64,000 bases of DNA from JAUILA01 sp964563925 (GCA_964563925.1 CAZLZD010000010.1:34337-98336), one strand, 5' to 3'; counted from the stretch's first letter, positions 44,182 to 54,308 are shown. The notes: generated from the letters alone by a model not told the origin. Translations and numbers: made by a program.

Positions 44182-45338
44182 GACTGTCCGGCTATTTTTT
44201 GGATGAATACATACAGGTTGTCGGCAACTTTCTCGGCATTAAAATACCTGAAGGCTTTTTCCTTGCCCTTTTTGCCGAATTCCCGGCGCTTGTTCGGATC
44301 CAGCAGCGTTATGATGGCCTTGCCAATGTCAGATGAGGATTCAGGCTGCACGAAGCAGCAGTCGTCATCATCCAGGTATTTTTCAATCTCACTAAGGCGG
44401 GATACAATCACGGGTTTACCGGTTGCAAGAAACTCTCCAAGCTTGTAGGGAAATCCTGCGTTGGCAAATTTTGAATTACGCCTGGTCATGCACAGGATAT
44501 CAGCTGCTCCCAGAATGTGACAATATTCCTCATAAGACACAAAACCGTGGTTCATTATTCTCGTACTGACACCGGATTGGCTAAGAAGTGCCTGAAATTT
44601 TTTCATATCGATCGGTGAACCCTTGCCGGTAAGATGGAGTTCGAGTTGGCCGGCCTCTTGTGCAGCCTTTTCAAACCCATTCAAAAGAAATTCCATTCCA
44701 TCTTTCTCCCCGTAGGTTCCGCCATAGAAAACAGCTACTGTTTCCTTATCTGTCGCCGGCTTATCGATTATGGTGGTGGGGTCAAAGGCCACAGGAAGGT
44801 GTACCGTATTCTGATTGGAATAATGCCTGCGAAGAAAGTCCATCAGGTATGCCGAGATCCCGATAGCCCCATCTGCAATCCAGTGCAGATGTTTTTGCAT
44901 ATATCCGCTGAACAGAAGACGGATATTTCCCTTGATTCCCAGGTTGAGCTTTTGCGTGTTGTAATCCTCCACGACATCCACAATCGTGCTGTACCCCCAT
45001 TTTTTACGTGCTGAATAAAGCAAATAAGCCAGCACAGGAGTATGAGGTATGTCATAATAAAACAGGACATTCCTGGCGTGTGGGTCATAAAGCTCTTCCA
45101 GTTCCGCCTTAAGCCTTTTGAACTTTGCACGCATGGAAAGGTGTGCGGTCGGCACACGTTTAATTTGTACCCCAAGGTACTCATAGGATTCCTCACCTGT
45201 ATCCATTACCAGGTTGGTAATGGTCATATTATCTTTTGGCAGAAACTTGATGAAGTTACGGACACGGGTAGTACCAGCCATGCCTTTATCCGCAGGAATA
45301 GGCATTATAACAAGGTTTATATGGTCCGTGCTCTTCAT
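44178..45338 (-). CDS. GT4-type glycosyltransferase
   Basis: A 386-residue GT-B glycosyltransferase. The N-terminal domain has GMAGTTRVRNFIKFL. The C-terminal domain holds VFYGGTYGEKDGMEFLL and the donor-binding E-x7-E-type stretch in FPYKLGEFLATGKPVIVS. Sugar and acceptor are unknown. It overlaps genes on both sides by four bases. Confidence 0.9.
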   Translation of the reverse strand: MKSTDHINLVIMPIPADKGMAGTTRVRNFIKFLPKDNMTITNLVMDTGEESYEYLGVQIKRVPTAHLSMRAKFKRLKAELEELYDPHARNVLFYYDIPHTPVLAYLLYSARKKWGYSTIVDVVEDYNTQKLNLGIKGNIRLLFSGYMQKHLHWIADGAIGISAYLMDFLRRHYSNQNTVHLPVAFDPTTIIDKPATDKETVAVFYGGTYGEKDGMEFLLNGFEKAAQEAGQLELHLTGKGSPIDMKKFQALLSQSGVSTRIMNHGFVSYEEYCHILGAADILCMTRRNSKFANAGFPYKLGEFLATGKPVIVSRLSEIEKYLDDDDCCFVQPESSSDIGKAIITLLDPNKRREFGKKGKEKAFRYFNAEKVADNLYVFIQKIAGQS

Positions 45339-46540
45339 TTCGATTGTTCTTCAACAAGGCTCATAATCTTATTTTCAAGTACATCCCACGAATAATGGTC
45401 CCGGCAGTGGCGATAGTTGATCTCGCCCATCTCCGCGGCTTTCCCGGGATTTTCTATCAGGTCCCTGATACCGGCACTTAATTCCCTGACCATGTTTTCA
45501 GGATGATCTATTTTGACCTTAACAGCCCCCTCGTCAGGGCACATATACTTTGGACCTCCATTATCCACCGACACAATAGGCAGCCTGTTTTTCATGGCTT
45601 CCAGCAAGACATTTCCACTTGCCTCGGTCAAACTCGGGTACAGGAATATATCTGCCTCCCGGTAGTATTCCTCTACCTTTTCATACGGCACATTCCCGTG
45701 AAAATTTACGGTATCCTCCAGTCCGAGCTGTCCGGATAGCTCTTCCAGAAAGCCACGCTCGACCCCTTCTCCCGCAATATCAAACTGAATCTCGTTCTGA
45801 AACGGTGTAACGGCACGCAAGGCGAGCTCGGCCCCTTTAAACCGGATCAGCTTACCTACGTACAGTACTCTTGGCTTACCTGTGGTCTTTTTTGTACGGT
45901 TCACATCGCCCACTTCTATACCGGTGTCAAAAAACACCCGGATCTTGTCAGAATATTTTGATGGAAGAATATCCTTCAGATAATCCAGGGTGATTAACAG
46001 CAGGGACGCCTTGTCGTAGGCCCGCCGGATCGATGGAAGCCTCAGCAGGTATTTGTCAAATTTCCTGAGTTTGTTGAGGAAAGGCTCCTTTTTGAAATAT
46101 TTTTTCAAATGTGGTGGAACCTGAAGTCCGCCGCCGATCGGTCCGATGACAAGTGGCACATCCAGCCGGAAAAGGCTGGTAGGATACCTGAAACTGGTAG
46201 GGTTTTTATGTATGATAAGGTTATACCTGTTCAACGCCTCCCGGTGCTCCTTAATATATCTTTTGAGTGCCTTGTTAAAGGTGAAATACCCGAAATGAAC
46301 CTGTGCTTTTACTTTGTCCTTTAGAAAATGATCATCACGTAATATGACAAGCTGCAGGTTTTCAGGTAACTCATTTTCATAAAAACGTCGTACGCCTTCC
46401 TCCGATTCACGGCTGGTTATGAGCAATACGTGATGTCGTTTCAGCAATATACGCAGCCAGCGAAATGCACCACTCGCTTCCGAAGGCAGGTAGGGGTTGC
46501 AGTAGTAGGCTGAGAATATGATCTTCTTGACAGATTCCAT
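45335..46540 (-). CDS. GT4 family glycosyltransferase
   Basis: A 401-residue GT4 enzyme. The donor side is clear: RVLYVGKLIRFKGAELAL, the FDIAGEGVERGFLEEL strand and the SLTEASGNVLLEAMKNRLPIV motif with the two conserved glutamates. The N-terminal half holds the acceptor. It probably adds one sugar of the repeat unit at the cytoplasmic face. It starts eight bases after the polymerase gene. Confidence 0.93.
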   Translation of the reverse strand: MESVKKIIFSAYYCNPYLPSEASGAFRWLRILLKRHHVLLITSRESEEGVRRFYENELPENLQLVILRDDHFLKDKVKAQVHFGYFTFNKALKRYIKEHREALNRYNLIIHKNPTSFRYPTSLFRLDVPLVIGPIGGGLQVPPHLKKYFKKEPFLNKLRKFDKYLLRLPSIRRAYDKASLLLITLDYLKDILPSKYSDKIRVFFDTGIEVGDVNRTKKTTGKPRVLYVGKLIRFKGAELALRAVTPFQNEIQFDIAGEGVERGFLEELSGQLGLEDTVNFHGNVPYEKVEEYYREADIFLYPSLTEASGNVLLEAMKNRLPIVSVDNGGPKYMCPDEGAVKVKIDHPENMVRELSAGIRDLIENPGKAAEMGEINYRHCRDHYSWDVLENKIMSLVEEQSK

Positions 46541-46548
46541 GAAAACGA

Positions 46549-47814
46549 TCAGAAGTGAAGGGACATTTGTTCAGACGTTTCTTTGCGCCAGGAGGTCACC
46601 AATTGATGAACGTCTTCATGTGAAATCAGGAAATAGAGCCAGAAAAATGCCATGGCTATATTGTCGCGCTCCATCGAGTTGGCTGATATGTACATTACAA
46701 TGATCAGCGTGAATATCATGGCTCCCCCCCGCTTACGGGTAAGCTTGTCAAAAAGATTGTGGTAAATGACCAGAAAATAGATCAGTCCGTAAATTCCAAA
46801 GCGCAGCGCAATACGTGAAAAGCCATTCGTACCGTGAATTACCTCGCCATAGATATTCTTGGTTCGCTGGGCTTCATTGATGCCGTATCCGATCGGGAAT
46901 TTTGCCACATCGCTGAGGTGGTTAAAAAAAGTGGCCATCCGGTTAACCCGCCTTGAGCGTACAACCTCAGATTCTGCCATGGATTGCGTATCTTCCACAT
47001 AGGTGGTGATCTTTTTCCCAATGAAAGGCAGCTGATATGCGGCACTGGAAAACATCAGGCAAAAAACGAGGTAGATTATCCTTGTTGTCCAGGTTGCCGA
47101 GGACAGAAAATAGAGGCCAAATAATACCAGCGACAGGTAAAAGGTAGTGGAGAATGTGGTGAGCCCCACAAACGCGAGAATCGCAAAATTTCGGTTAAAC
47201 CTGCCCTCATTGAGGATAAGGTTGAAGATCATTGCCAAACCCAGGTAGTAACCAAAGGTCCCTGGTTCGCCGGCAAATCCTGAGTTACGCTCCATATGAA
47301 ACGTACTGAAATTGAAGATAAACCCATTCCAGTGACCTGAAACCGCACGTATATCTGCCGCGAAATTGATCGGGATGCTGTTAAAAACGGATGGCTGAAT
47401 CAGCTGGATCAGAAAAAAAGGAATGGAGATTATGGCAAGGACCAGTACGATCCTGTAATACCAAACCACAAAACGAACCCCACATAGTTTCATGAGCCCG
47501 TAGCCCAGGAACAGTTTAAGAATACTCCCGATAAAGGTGGTCAGTTTAAAGGAAGTTCCTGATTCATTGAGAAACAGAAAGCTCAAAAGATTTACCCCGC
47601 ACCAGTACAGGACGATCCAGATAAAGATCATATCAATTTTTTCCTGTTTCCAAATAAACAGGTACAGCCCCAGGAATAAAGTGGATGCAGCCAGAACCGT
47701 TTCAGAAAAGCCGAACTTATTTATGGGATTGAGCAAAAGGAGTAGCCCCAGATACAACATAAAATCCCATCGTCGGTGTGCATCATCTTTCGATATGGCA
47801 AGATACTTCATCAT
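46549..47814 (-). CDS. Wzy-like O-antigen/capsule polymerase
   Basis: A 421-residue inner-membrane protein with about ten to twelve helices and one larger periplasmic loop (about 265-310, KKITTYVEDTQSMAESEVVRSRR). This layout fits Wzy polymerases and O-antigen ligases, which diverge too much for certain assignment. Its place in the locus with a Wzx-like flippase and Wzc favours Wzy. The start overlaps the stop of the upstream acyltransferase by four bases. Confidence 0.78.
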   Translation of the reverse strand: MMKYLAISKDDAHRRWDFMLYLGLLLLLNPINKFGFSETVLAASTLFLGLYLFIWKQEKIDMIFIWIVLYWCGVNLLSFLFLNESGTSFKLTTFIGSILKLFLGYGLMKLCGVRFVVWYYRIVLVLAIISIPFFLIQLIQPSVFNSIPINFAADIRAVSGHWNGFIFNFSTFHMERNSGFAGEPGTFGYYLGLAMIFNLILNEGRFNRNFAILAFVGLTTFSTTFYLSLVLFGLYFLSSATWTTRIIYLVFCLMFSSAAYQLPFIGKKITTYVEDTQSMAESEVVRSRRVNRMATFFNHLSDVAKFPIGYGINEAQRTKNIYGEVIHGTNGFSRIALRFGIYGLIYFLVIYHNLFDKLTRKRGGAMIFTLIIVMYISANSMERDNIAMAFFWLYFLISHEDVHQLVTSWRKETSEQMSLHF

Positions 47815-48398
47815 GACAAACTACGAATCACTTTACAGGGATTCCCGGCAGCAACGGTATGGGCAGGAATATCCCGCGTAACCACAGCATTGGCCCCGAT
47901 CACGGCGTGATCCCCAATTGTCACCCCTTTCAGAATGACAGCGTTCACACCGAGCCACACATCATTTCCAATGACCACCGGGGCGGGTTTGCCACTCCTC
48001 GGATCTTCAGGGTGCCAGTTACTGTCAGTGATCAGTGTATTGGCTCCGCATTTAACGCGATCCCCGATGGTTATCCCCACATGGGCACCAATCACCGTGC
48101 CACTGAATCCGCAATCGTCTCCAATATTTATCTTCGTTCCCGCGTTGAACGTTGACAACATACACGGGCGGTTGATACCTATAAGGTTATCCCTTGAACC
48201 GGAAAGAAATTCAGCCCTTTTGCCAATAACTATTTTTGTTCCGGCATATCTCCGGAACTTGGGCCGGCCGATAATAATGGGGCGACCGGCAAAGTCCACA
48301 CCTTTCCATACCGCAAGGACGTAGAATATGTTCCCCAGAAAAATTCGAATTCTTCGGCGCAGTATGTCAATTATATGGAAAATACTCTTTGACGGCAT
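47811..48398 (-). CDS. Hexapeptide-repeat acyltransferase
   Basis: A 195-residue left-handed beta-helix acyltransferase, third of the locus. Repeats run from about 50 to 175 (TKINIGDDCGFSGTVIG, ITIGDRVKCGANTLI, VVIGNDVWLGVNAVILKG, IGDHAVIGANAVV). The catalytic His is in DSNWHPED. It is likely to O-acetylate a sugar of the repeat unit. It lies five bases downstream of a GT4 gene. Confidence 0.9.
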   Translation of the reverse strand: MPSKSIFHIIDILRRRIRIFLGNIFYVLAVWKGVDFAGRPIIIGRPKFRRYAGTKIVIGKRAEFLSGSRDNLIGINRPCMLSTFNAGTKINIGDDCGFSGTVIGAHVGITIGDRVKCGANTLITDSNWHPEDPRSGKPAPVVIGNDVWLGVNAVILKGVTIGDHAVIGANAVVTRDIPAHTVAAGNPCKVIRSLS

Positions 48399-48403
48399 TG
48401 CTG

Positions 48404-49627
48404 TCAGTTTACTAGTATCTCATTGTACGCATCAAAAAGCTGCGCTGTAACCCTGTCAGGATCATGCCGGTTCAGGGCACGTTCCCGTGCATTCTCCCCC
48501 ATACGAATCAGCTCGTCATAACGGGAAGCATACGCCTGTATGGTGCCCGCCACGCACAGGGAGTCCCCTTCCGGAACCAGCAATCCATCTTCATGGTCCT
48601 TCAGCAAACTGAAGGTGCCACCTGCTGCCGTTGCGATGCAGGGCAAGCCCAGCATCATGGCCTCGGCAAGGCTGTTCGAACTGTTCTCAATCTGCGAAAC
48701 CTGCACAAAGCAATGTGCGCGTTTCAGTTCACTTACCATCTCTTCCTCGTTCAGCCTTCCCCGCAAATGAATGGGCAATCCGCTGAGTTCCTTCTCACGG
48801 GAAAACATCCGGACCATTTCGGAGCCCCAGTCAAGTCCGGCTACGTGCCACTCAAATTCAAAGCCAGCCCCATGCAGCTCAAGGGCCGCTTCCAGCATGA
48901 CATTCACCCCTTTATAAGGTTGATCCGAAAGCGTGGAGAATATTCTGAAAGGTTTAATTTCTGTCGGGGGTATCCAGCGGTCGGTATAAAAGGAAGGACG
49001 CAGGCTTTCATTTACATGAAAGTATGTTGCCTTCGGTGCCAGTATACCAGAAACATGCCGGTCCCAATCGGTCCGTCCGGCCAGAAATTTTGCCTGTTTC
49101 AGTATCTCCCGTTCAATATCTGCTTTCTTTCTGAAGATCGAGAAATTTTTAGCCATAAAGAAGTCCCAATTCTTACGCCAGTCTGAAAACCGGTAGGAAT
49201 CCACTCCTGTGAAGTACTTTTTCATTATGACATTGATAATGCCCTGCAACGAAATGAGCACCGGGATATCGGTGATCCTGTTCTGAATGAGTCCAAACGG
49301 ATTTTCGGTTCCATGCACATGGATAATATCCGGTTTGAATTCTTCGATGATCCCGGTAAAGCGGTCCAGGTTTTCATCCCTTTCGGTTTTGCCAAGCACC
49401 TGAAGCCATTTTCTTTTCAGCCGGGTATTGCCCTTTCTTACCACCGGGTAGTAATGTGTGGATCCCTGGCGAAACGGGTTGCTCTGATGATCAGAATAAA
49501 ACACCATGCCCAGGACATGATCTTCATTCTTCTCCACCTGTGCCTGTAACGAGGAAATCCATCCTCCGGAGAGATTTTTCTTTCCGCTGATCAGGCCAGG
49601 CGTATTGGTAAACCACAGGATTCTCAT
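48404..49627 (-). CDS. GT4 family glycosyltransferase
   Basis: A 407-residue GT4 enzyme starting MRILWFTNTPGLISGKK. Acceptor-side IIHVHGTENPFGLI and donor-side PFRIFSTLSDQPYKGVNVMLEAA, then QIENSSNSLAEAMMLGLPCIATAAGG, are typical. The last motif carries the conserved glutamate and glycine-rich loop. It is a likely transferase for one sugar of the repeat unit. Confidence 0.92.
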   Translation of the reverse strand: MRILWFTNTPGLISGKKNLSGGWISSLQAQVEKNEDHVLGMVFYSDHQSNPFRQGSTHYYPVVRKGNTRLKRKWLQVLGKTERDENLDRFTGIIEEFKPDIIHVHGTENPFGLIQNRITDIPVLISLQGIINVIMKKYFTGVDSYRFSDWRKNWDFFMAKNFSIFRKKADIEREILKQAKFLAGRTDWDRHVSGILAPKATYFHVNESLRPSFYTDRWIPPTEIKPFRIFSTLSDQPYKGVNVMLEAALELHGAGFEFEWHVAGLDWGSEMVRMFSREKELSGLPIHLRGRLNEEEMVSELKRAHCFVQVSQIENSSNSLAEAMMLGLPCIATAAGGTFSLLKDHEDGLLVPEGDSLCVAGTIQAYASRYDELIRMGENARERALNRHDPDRVTAQLFDAYNEILVN

Positions 49628-49640
49628 TAGTCAGTATCAG

Positions 49641-50831
49641 TTAAAAGAGTCGGGTCAGCAAGGGTAATACAATAAACGCCACCATGTTCAGCACTACAGC
49701 CACACCCACGCTCAGGTACAGCCATCTGGGTCGAATCCGTTTTGATCCCAATGCCACCAGAACCATGAGCACGGGAAGAAAATCCAGGGTGAAACGCTGG
49801 GTATTGATCTGAACCCATCCGTTATTACAATAAAACAACATATGTATCAGCGCCAAACTGATGGAAATCCAGGCACCGGCCTTCAGGAGTTTCTTCCCCT
49901 TTGCCTGCAGGGCGATGAAAACGAACGGACTGGCAAAGGTGATACTTGTGCCGTAAAAATCCATTCCTGCCGGCTTGAGGCCCTCGAATACCATGTGAGG
50001 CCCCTGGAAGAACATGTAAGTAAAGTTGAACGGGACGTACATGTAATGAAAGAGCCCGTACCGTTTTTCGCCGAGCAATCCAAGCGGGTCGCCGGCAATG
50101 TAGTAATACCCGGTATCAAAGGGATTTCCGAAACGGGCATAGTTCATCCACAGGTATATGCCGGCAAAGCCTGCAAACACAAGCCCGAAAACGACATAGT
50201 CTTTCACGATCTCCCTTGTTTTTCCCTCGTGCTTTTCGGTCAGGATGGCCAGAAAAAAAACAGCAGAATAAACGGCGAGCTGTCTCGAAAGAAAGGCACA
50301 TCCAAGGAAGGCTGCCATCACCCAGGCGCGTTTTTGGCCAAACCCCTCCCTGATCGCAAGAAAGAGCATCAGCACGGCCACGACGTGGGCGAAGCTCCAG
50401 ACGCCAAAGCTGAATTTTGTGACAAACCAATATCCGGTCCCGAAGATCATGGCCATTATCAGCAAAAGGTTGGTTTCGTCAGACGAGCCGATTCTCCTGA
50501 AGACCGAAAACAACACGAATCCCAGCACAATGCTCAGGATCAATGCAACCAGCGTGGTATTGACATTTCCAAATACCGCCACCAGCGGGGTCAGTACAAA
50601 GGCCGGAAACGGAGGGAATGTCACATAATATTTACCCTGGTAAATGGCCGTATCATTAACGGGTTCGGAGATGTCAAGCCTTCCTTCGGCAAATGCCTGC
50701 GCCTGCAGCATAAACAGGTTTTCCGTACCGTCATCCTTAATCAGGTTAAATCCTACTGAAACAGCAAACATCACCCATACTGCGTAGAACAGGACCGTTA
50801 ATTTTCGGTGTGAAATGTTCGATGTTTTCAT
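49641..50831 (-). CDS. GT39/PMT-like membrane glycosyltransferase
   Basis: A 396-residue integral membrane protein with ten or more helices. After helix 1 comes an acidic periplasmic loop with DGTENLFMLQAQAFAEG, then YQGKYYVTFPPFPAFVLTP, as in GT-C enzymes that use polyprenyl-phosphate sugars. It may add a side-branch sugar on the periplasmic face. I use the ATG at 50831, one base after the flippase stop; the extra 11 residues to 50864 would lie in the flippase gene. Confidence 0.82.
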   Translation of the reverse strand: MKTSNISHRKLTVLFYAVWVMFAVSVGFNLIKDDGTENLFMLQAQAFAEGRLDISEPVNDTAIYQGKYYVTFPPFPAFVLTPLVAVFGNVNTTLVALILSIVLGFVLFSVFRRIGSSDETNLLLIMAMIFGTGYWFVTKFSFGVWSFAHVVAVLMLFLAIREGFGQKRAWVMAAFLGCAFLSRQLAVYSAVFFLAILTEKHEGKTREIVKDYVVFGLVFAGFAGIYLWMNYARFGNPFDTGYYYIAGDPLGLLGEKRYGLFHYMYVPFNFTYMFFQGPHMVFEGLKPAGMDFYGTSITFASPFVFIALQAKGKKLLKAGAWISISLALIHMLFYCNNGWVQINTQRFTLDFLPVLMVLVALGSKRIRPRWLYLSVGVAVVLNMVAFIVLPLLTRLF

Positions 50832-50832
50832 T

Positions 50833-52188
50833 TTATTTGGCCCAGATGCCCCGGGCGGTTCCATTAATTATTTTATTATACTGAATTCTCCACAGGATCA
50901 TCGTCGGAAATGTCGTGCATACGGTGGCCAGCACGACGCCGGAAGGTCCGAGGAGCGAGGCCAGCCAGATAGCCAGGGGTATGGTTACCAGAATTGAGAT
51001 GACCGCCGAGATCAGCTGAAGCCGGATCATGCTGGTGCCATTGATAAAAGTAACATAAGGCCTGCTCAATACCGAAACAATGACATAGGCACAGATCATG
51101 GCACTCATGGATGTCGATATGCTGACCTCTTCTCCCACCCACCATTCATAAACGGGATCTGCAATAAGAAACAGCAGAATGCTAAGTGCAACAAACCCAA
51201 GTCCAAGGTATTCCAGGTTCCTGATCGTCTTACGGATCCAGTCATTCTCCTCTTTAACATACGCTTCAGTAATGGCCGACCAGAATGGTGATATAATTAT
51301 TCCGTGCCCCATGATCACTACAGAGAAATATTTGAACGCCACATTGTACTCGGTTACTTCAGCGGGTCCGAAGAGCTGTACAATGATAAAGTTGGAGGTG
51401 GTGAAAAGGACAATTGCGGCCATCTGAATAATAAAATACTGAACCCCCAGGCCCAGAAGGGAAGACCTGTAGGCAAAGTCGACATACCGTATGCCCGGTG
51501 AAATATCTTTGTACCTGCCCAGGAAGAAGAACAGGGTAAAGCCAACTAATACCAGTACGGGTAAGGCGGAAAATACCAGAGCTACGTTGTACAATGATCC
51601 GGTTGTACTCAGGGTAAGTATATAAATGATGACCAGTGAAAGTACATTGGACAATGGGAAAATCAGGTTGTTCAGCGCGGGCTCCTGTCTGGCGAGAAGG
51701 ATATTTCCGATCAGCGCCAGGATAAACCGCAGACAGAAGAATCCAAATACCATGAACATGATTACACGAAGTTCATCGCCCATGCCACCACCGGTATTAA
51801 GCAGGGCATCCCAGTTGAGCCACGGATTAACAATCCAGAAAACAAGCAGCAGGCCGGAAAAAATAAGGAGTACGAGGGCATACGCCGTACTCACCAGTTT
51901 TTTTGCCTTTGCTGTTTTATTCATGGCCAGGGCCTCTGCAAGCTTATTCCTAAGGCCGTGCCCTACCCCTATATCAAAAAAGCTGAACCAGCCCATTATA
52001 GAAGCCATGGTCAGCCAGATACCATACCGGGTCGGGTCAAGGTAATTTAACGTAAGAGGGACCAGCGCAAGTTGCGCTGCAATACTCATCCCTTTAATCC
52101 CGAAGGAATATAAGATATTCTTATTGGCCCGGGCTGTTCGCTCATGACCACCAAACAGATAATCCTTAATCTTCAATAAAAAAATCAT
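50833..52188 (-). CDS. Wzx-like polysaccharide flippase (MATE/MOP family)
   Basis: A 451-residue protein with 12 to 14 predicted helices of the polysaccharide-transporter branch of the MOP superfamily. The N-terminal SFGIKGMSIAAQLALVPLTLNYL and GLRNKLAEALA loops are typical. It should flip the undecaprenyl-linked repeat unit to the periplasm. It is 48 bases after fcl and nearly touches the GT39-like gene. Confidence 0.9.
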   Translation of the reverse strand: MIFLLKIKDYLFGGHERTARANKNILYSFGIKGMSIAAQLALVPLTLNYLDPTRYGIWLTMASIMGWFSFFDIGVGHGLRNKLAEALAMNKTAKAKKLVSTAYALVLLIFSGLLLVFWIVNPWLNWDALLNTGGGMGDELRVIMFMVFGFFCLRFILALIGNILLARQEPALNNLIFPLSNVLSLVIIYILTLSTTGSLYNVALVFSALPVLVLVGFTLFFFLGRYKDISPGIRYVDFAYRSSLLGLGVQYFIIQMAAIVLFTTSNFIIVQLFGPAEVTEYNVAFKYFSVVIMGHGIIISPFWSAITEAYVKEENDWIRKTIRNLEYLGLGFVALSILLFLIADPVYEWWVGEEVSISTSMSAMICAYVIVSVLSRPYVTFINGTSMIRLQLISAVISILVTIPLAIWLASLLGPSGVVLATVCTTFPTMILWRIQYNKIINGTARGIWAK

Positions 52189-52236
52189 TGACGGATTCTA
52201 TGTGAAAATAACGATTCAATTTGTTCCATGTACCGT

Positions 52237-53169
52237 TCAGGCCGTTTCAACTTCCTTGTAATCCCGGTACACCTGACGGATACCTTCCTCCAGGCTGATT
52301 GAATGTAAATAACCCATGGCATGGAGCCTGGAAACATCCATCAGCTTGCGGGGAGTACCATCCGGTTTGGACGTATTAAAGCGTAATTCTCCCTTGAATC
52401 CAACAATTTTTTGAATGAGTTCAGCCAACCCCTTAATACTGATCTCCTGCCCGGTACCGATATTGACAAATTGCCGGCCGTCATATTTTTCCATCAGGAA
52501 GCAGCACGCCTCAGCAAGATCATCAACATGCATGAACTCGCGAAGTGGTTTACCGCTTCCCCATACTTCGACCTCCTGATTGTTTTCCTGTTTTGCTTCA
52601 TCCAGTTTACGAAGCAGGGCCGGAAGTACGTGGCTGTTGTTCAGGTCATAATTGTCATTTGGCCCGTAAAGATTGGTGGGCATGGCTGAGATGAAGTTAC
52701 AACCGTACTGGTCCCGGTAGGCCTCACACATTTTTATCCCGGCAATCTTGGCGATCGCATAGGGCTCGTTGGTGGGCTCCAATGCACCCGTAAGAAGATA
52801 TTCCTCTTTAAGTGGCTGGGGAGCGAGTTTAGGATATATACAGGAAGAACCCAGGAACAATAGTTTTTTTACACCCTGTACATATGCATGATGGATAATG
52901 TTGTTTTGAATGGAAAGGTTATCGTACAGGAATTCGCCGCGATAGGTGTTGTTGGCATGAATCCCTCCGACCCGGGCAGCCGCCAGAAAAACATAATCCG
53001 GTTTCTCACTTTCCATGAATTCTGCCACGGCCGACTGATTGCGCAAGTCCAGTTCAGATGACCGCCGGCCAACTAAATTCACAAACCCTTTCTTTTCAAG
53101 GTTTCTCCAGATTGCCGATCCCACCATGCCACGGTGGCCTGCAATATAGATTTTATCCTTTTTTTCCAC
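52237..53169 (-). CDS. fcl: GDP-L-fucose synthase
   Basis: A 310-residue short-chain dehydrogenase that converts GDP-4-keto-6-deoxymannose to GDP-L-fucose by epimerisation and reduction with NADPH. The cofactor loop GHRGMVGSAIWR (residues 12-23) and the catalytic Ser-Tyr-Lys set (FLGSSCIYPKLAPQP and NEPYAIAKIAG) are complete. It is 26 bases after gmd. Confidence 0.97.
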   Translation of the reverse strand: MEKKDKIYIAGHRGMVGSAIWRNLEKKGFVNLVGRRSSELDLRNQSAVAEFMESEKPDYVFLAAARVGGIHANNTYRGEFLYDNLSIQNNIIHHAYVQGVKKLLFLGSSCIYPKLAPQPLKEEYLLTGALEPTNEPYAIAKIAGIKMCEAYRDQYGCNFISAMPTNLYGPNDNYDLNNSHVLPALLRKLDEAKQENNQEVEVWGSGKPLREFMHVDDLAEACCFLMEKYDGRQFVNIGTGQEISIKGLAELIQKIVGFKGELRFNTSKPDGTPRKLMDVSRLHAMGYLHSISLEEGIRQVYRDYKEVETA

Positions 53170-53195
53170 TTGAATGTTGGTTTATTGAGTAATTG

Positions 53196-54308
53196 TTATT
53201 CGTGGTAATTAAATATTTTATGACCCCCGGATTTCAGGTATTCATCTCTTCTGAACAGTTCGAGATCTGACCTGACCATATCCTTCACGAGTTTATCAAG
53301 ATCATATTCCAGTTCCCACCCCAGCTTTTCCTTTGCCTTTGTCGGATCACCAATCAGTAATTCCACTTCGGTCGGACGGTAATAGGCCGGATCCACCTTA
53401 ATCACCACATCCCCTTCCTTAAGCTTGAATTCAGGGTTCGTTGACTTTACCACTCGCCCTACTTCCTTCTCTCCTTCTCCTTCAAATGCAAGTTCCACAC
53501 CAAGTTCGCTAAAAGTCTTCTTACAAAAATCCCTGACAGTAGTGGTTATTCCGGTGGCTATGACATAATCTTCGGCTACATCCTGCTGGAGAATCAGCCA
53601 CATGGCCTTGACATAATCCTTGGCATGTCCCCAATCCCGTTTAGCATTCAGATTACCAAGAAAACAGGTATCCTGAAGGCCCAGGGCAATACGACATGCT
53701 GCCCTGGTTATTTTCCGGGTAACGAAGGTTTCTCCGCGAAGGGGCGATTCGTGGTTAAACAGGATCCCATTCACGGCAAACATATTGTACGCCTCCCGGT
53801 AATTAACCGTAATCCAGTACCCGTAGAGCTTCGCCACCGCATAAGGTGAGCGCGGGTAAAAGGGTGTGGTCTCTTTCTGAGGCACTTCCTGGACAAGACC
53901 GTATAATTCCGAGGTTGATGCCTGGTAGATTTTGGTCTTATCCGTAAGGTTCAGCAGCCTGACAGCTTCAAGGATCCTTAACGTACCCATCGCGTCCACA
54001 TTAGCCGTATATTCAGGGGTGTCAAAACTCACCTTAACATGAGACATCGCACCGAGGTTATAGATCTCATCCGGCTGTACTTCCTGGATGATACGTATAA
54101 TATTAGTTGAATCGGTGAGGTCCCCGAAATGAAGCTTCAGTTTTACATCGCTTTCATGAGGGTCCTGGTAGAGGTGATCAATCCTGTCTGTGTTAAATAA
54201 GGAGGTCCGGCGTTTAATACCGTGAACCTCATATCCTTTCTTAAGTAAGAGTTCGGCAAGATATGCACCATCCTGACCGGTAATTCCTGTGATTAATGCT
54301 TTTTTCAT
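53196..54308 (-). CDS. gmd: GDP-mannose 4,6-dehydratase
   Basis: A 370-residue enzyme that makes GDP-4-keto-6-deoxymannose from GDP-mannose, the first step to GDP-fucose. GITGQDGAYLAELLL (cofactor loop), the STSELYG catalytic block with SPYAVAKLYGYW and the NHESPLRGETFVTRKI loop are all standard. It is first in the polysaccharide transcription unit; its upstream region has inverted repeats that may carry control. Confidence 0.98.
   Translation of the reverse strand: MKKALITGITGQDGAYLAELLLKKGYEVHGIKRRTSLFNTDRIDHLYQDPHESDVKLKLHFGDLTDSTNIIRIIQEVQPDEIYNLGAMSHVKVSFDTPEYTANVDAMGTLRILEAVRLLNLTDKTKIYQASTSELYGLVQEVPQKETTPFYPRSPYAVAKLYGYWITVNYREAYNMFAVNGILFNHESPLRGETFVTRKITRAACRIALGLQDTCFLGNLNAKRDWGHAKDYVKAMWLILQQDVAEDYVIATGITTTVRDFCKKTFSELGVELAFEGEGEKEVGRVVKSTNPEFKLKEGDVVIKVDPAYYRPTEVELLIGDPTKAKEKLGWELEYDLDKLVKDMVRSDLELFRRDEYLKSGGHKIFNYHE

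Noticed and set aside
49842..50759. Plus-strand open frame of 305 codons
   Set aside because: It is antisense to the GT39-like membrane protein gene; its charged, Lys/Gln-rich composition is what results from reading hydrophobic codons backwards.
36590..54308. Polysaccharide locus as a mobile island
   Set aside because: No integrase, transposase, direct flanking repeats or tRNA is seen at either edge; gene order alone is not evidence of recent transfer.
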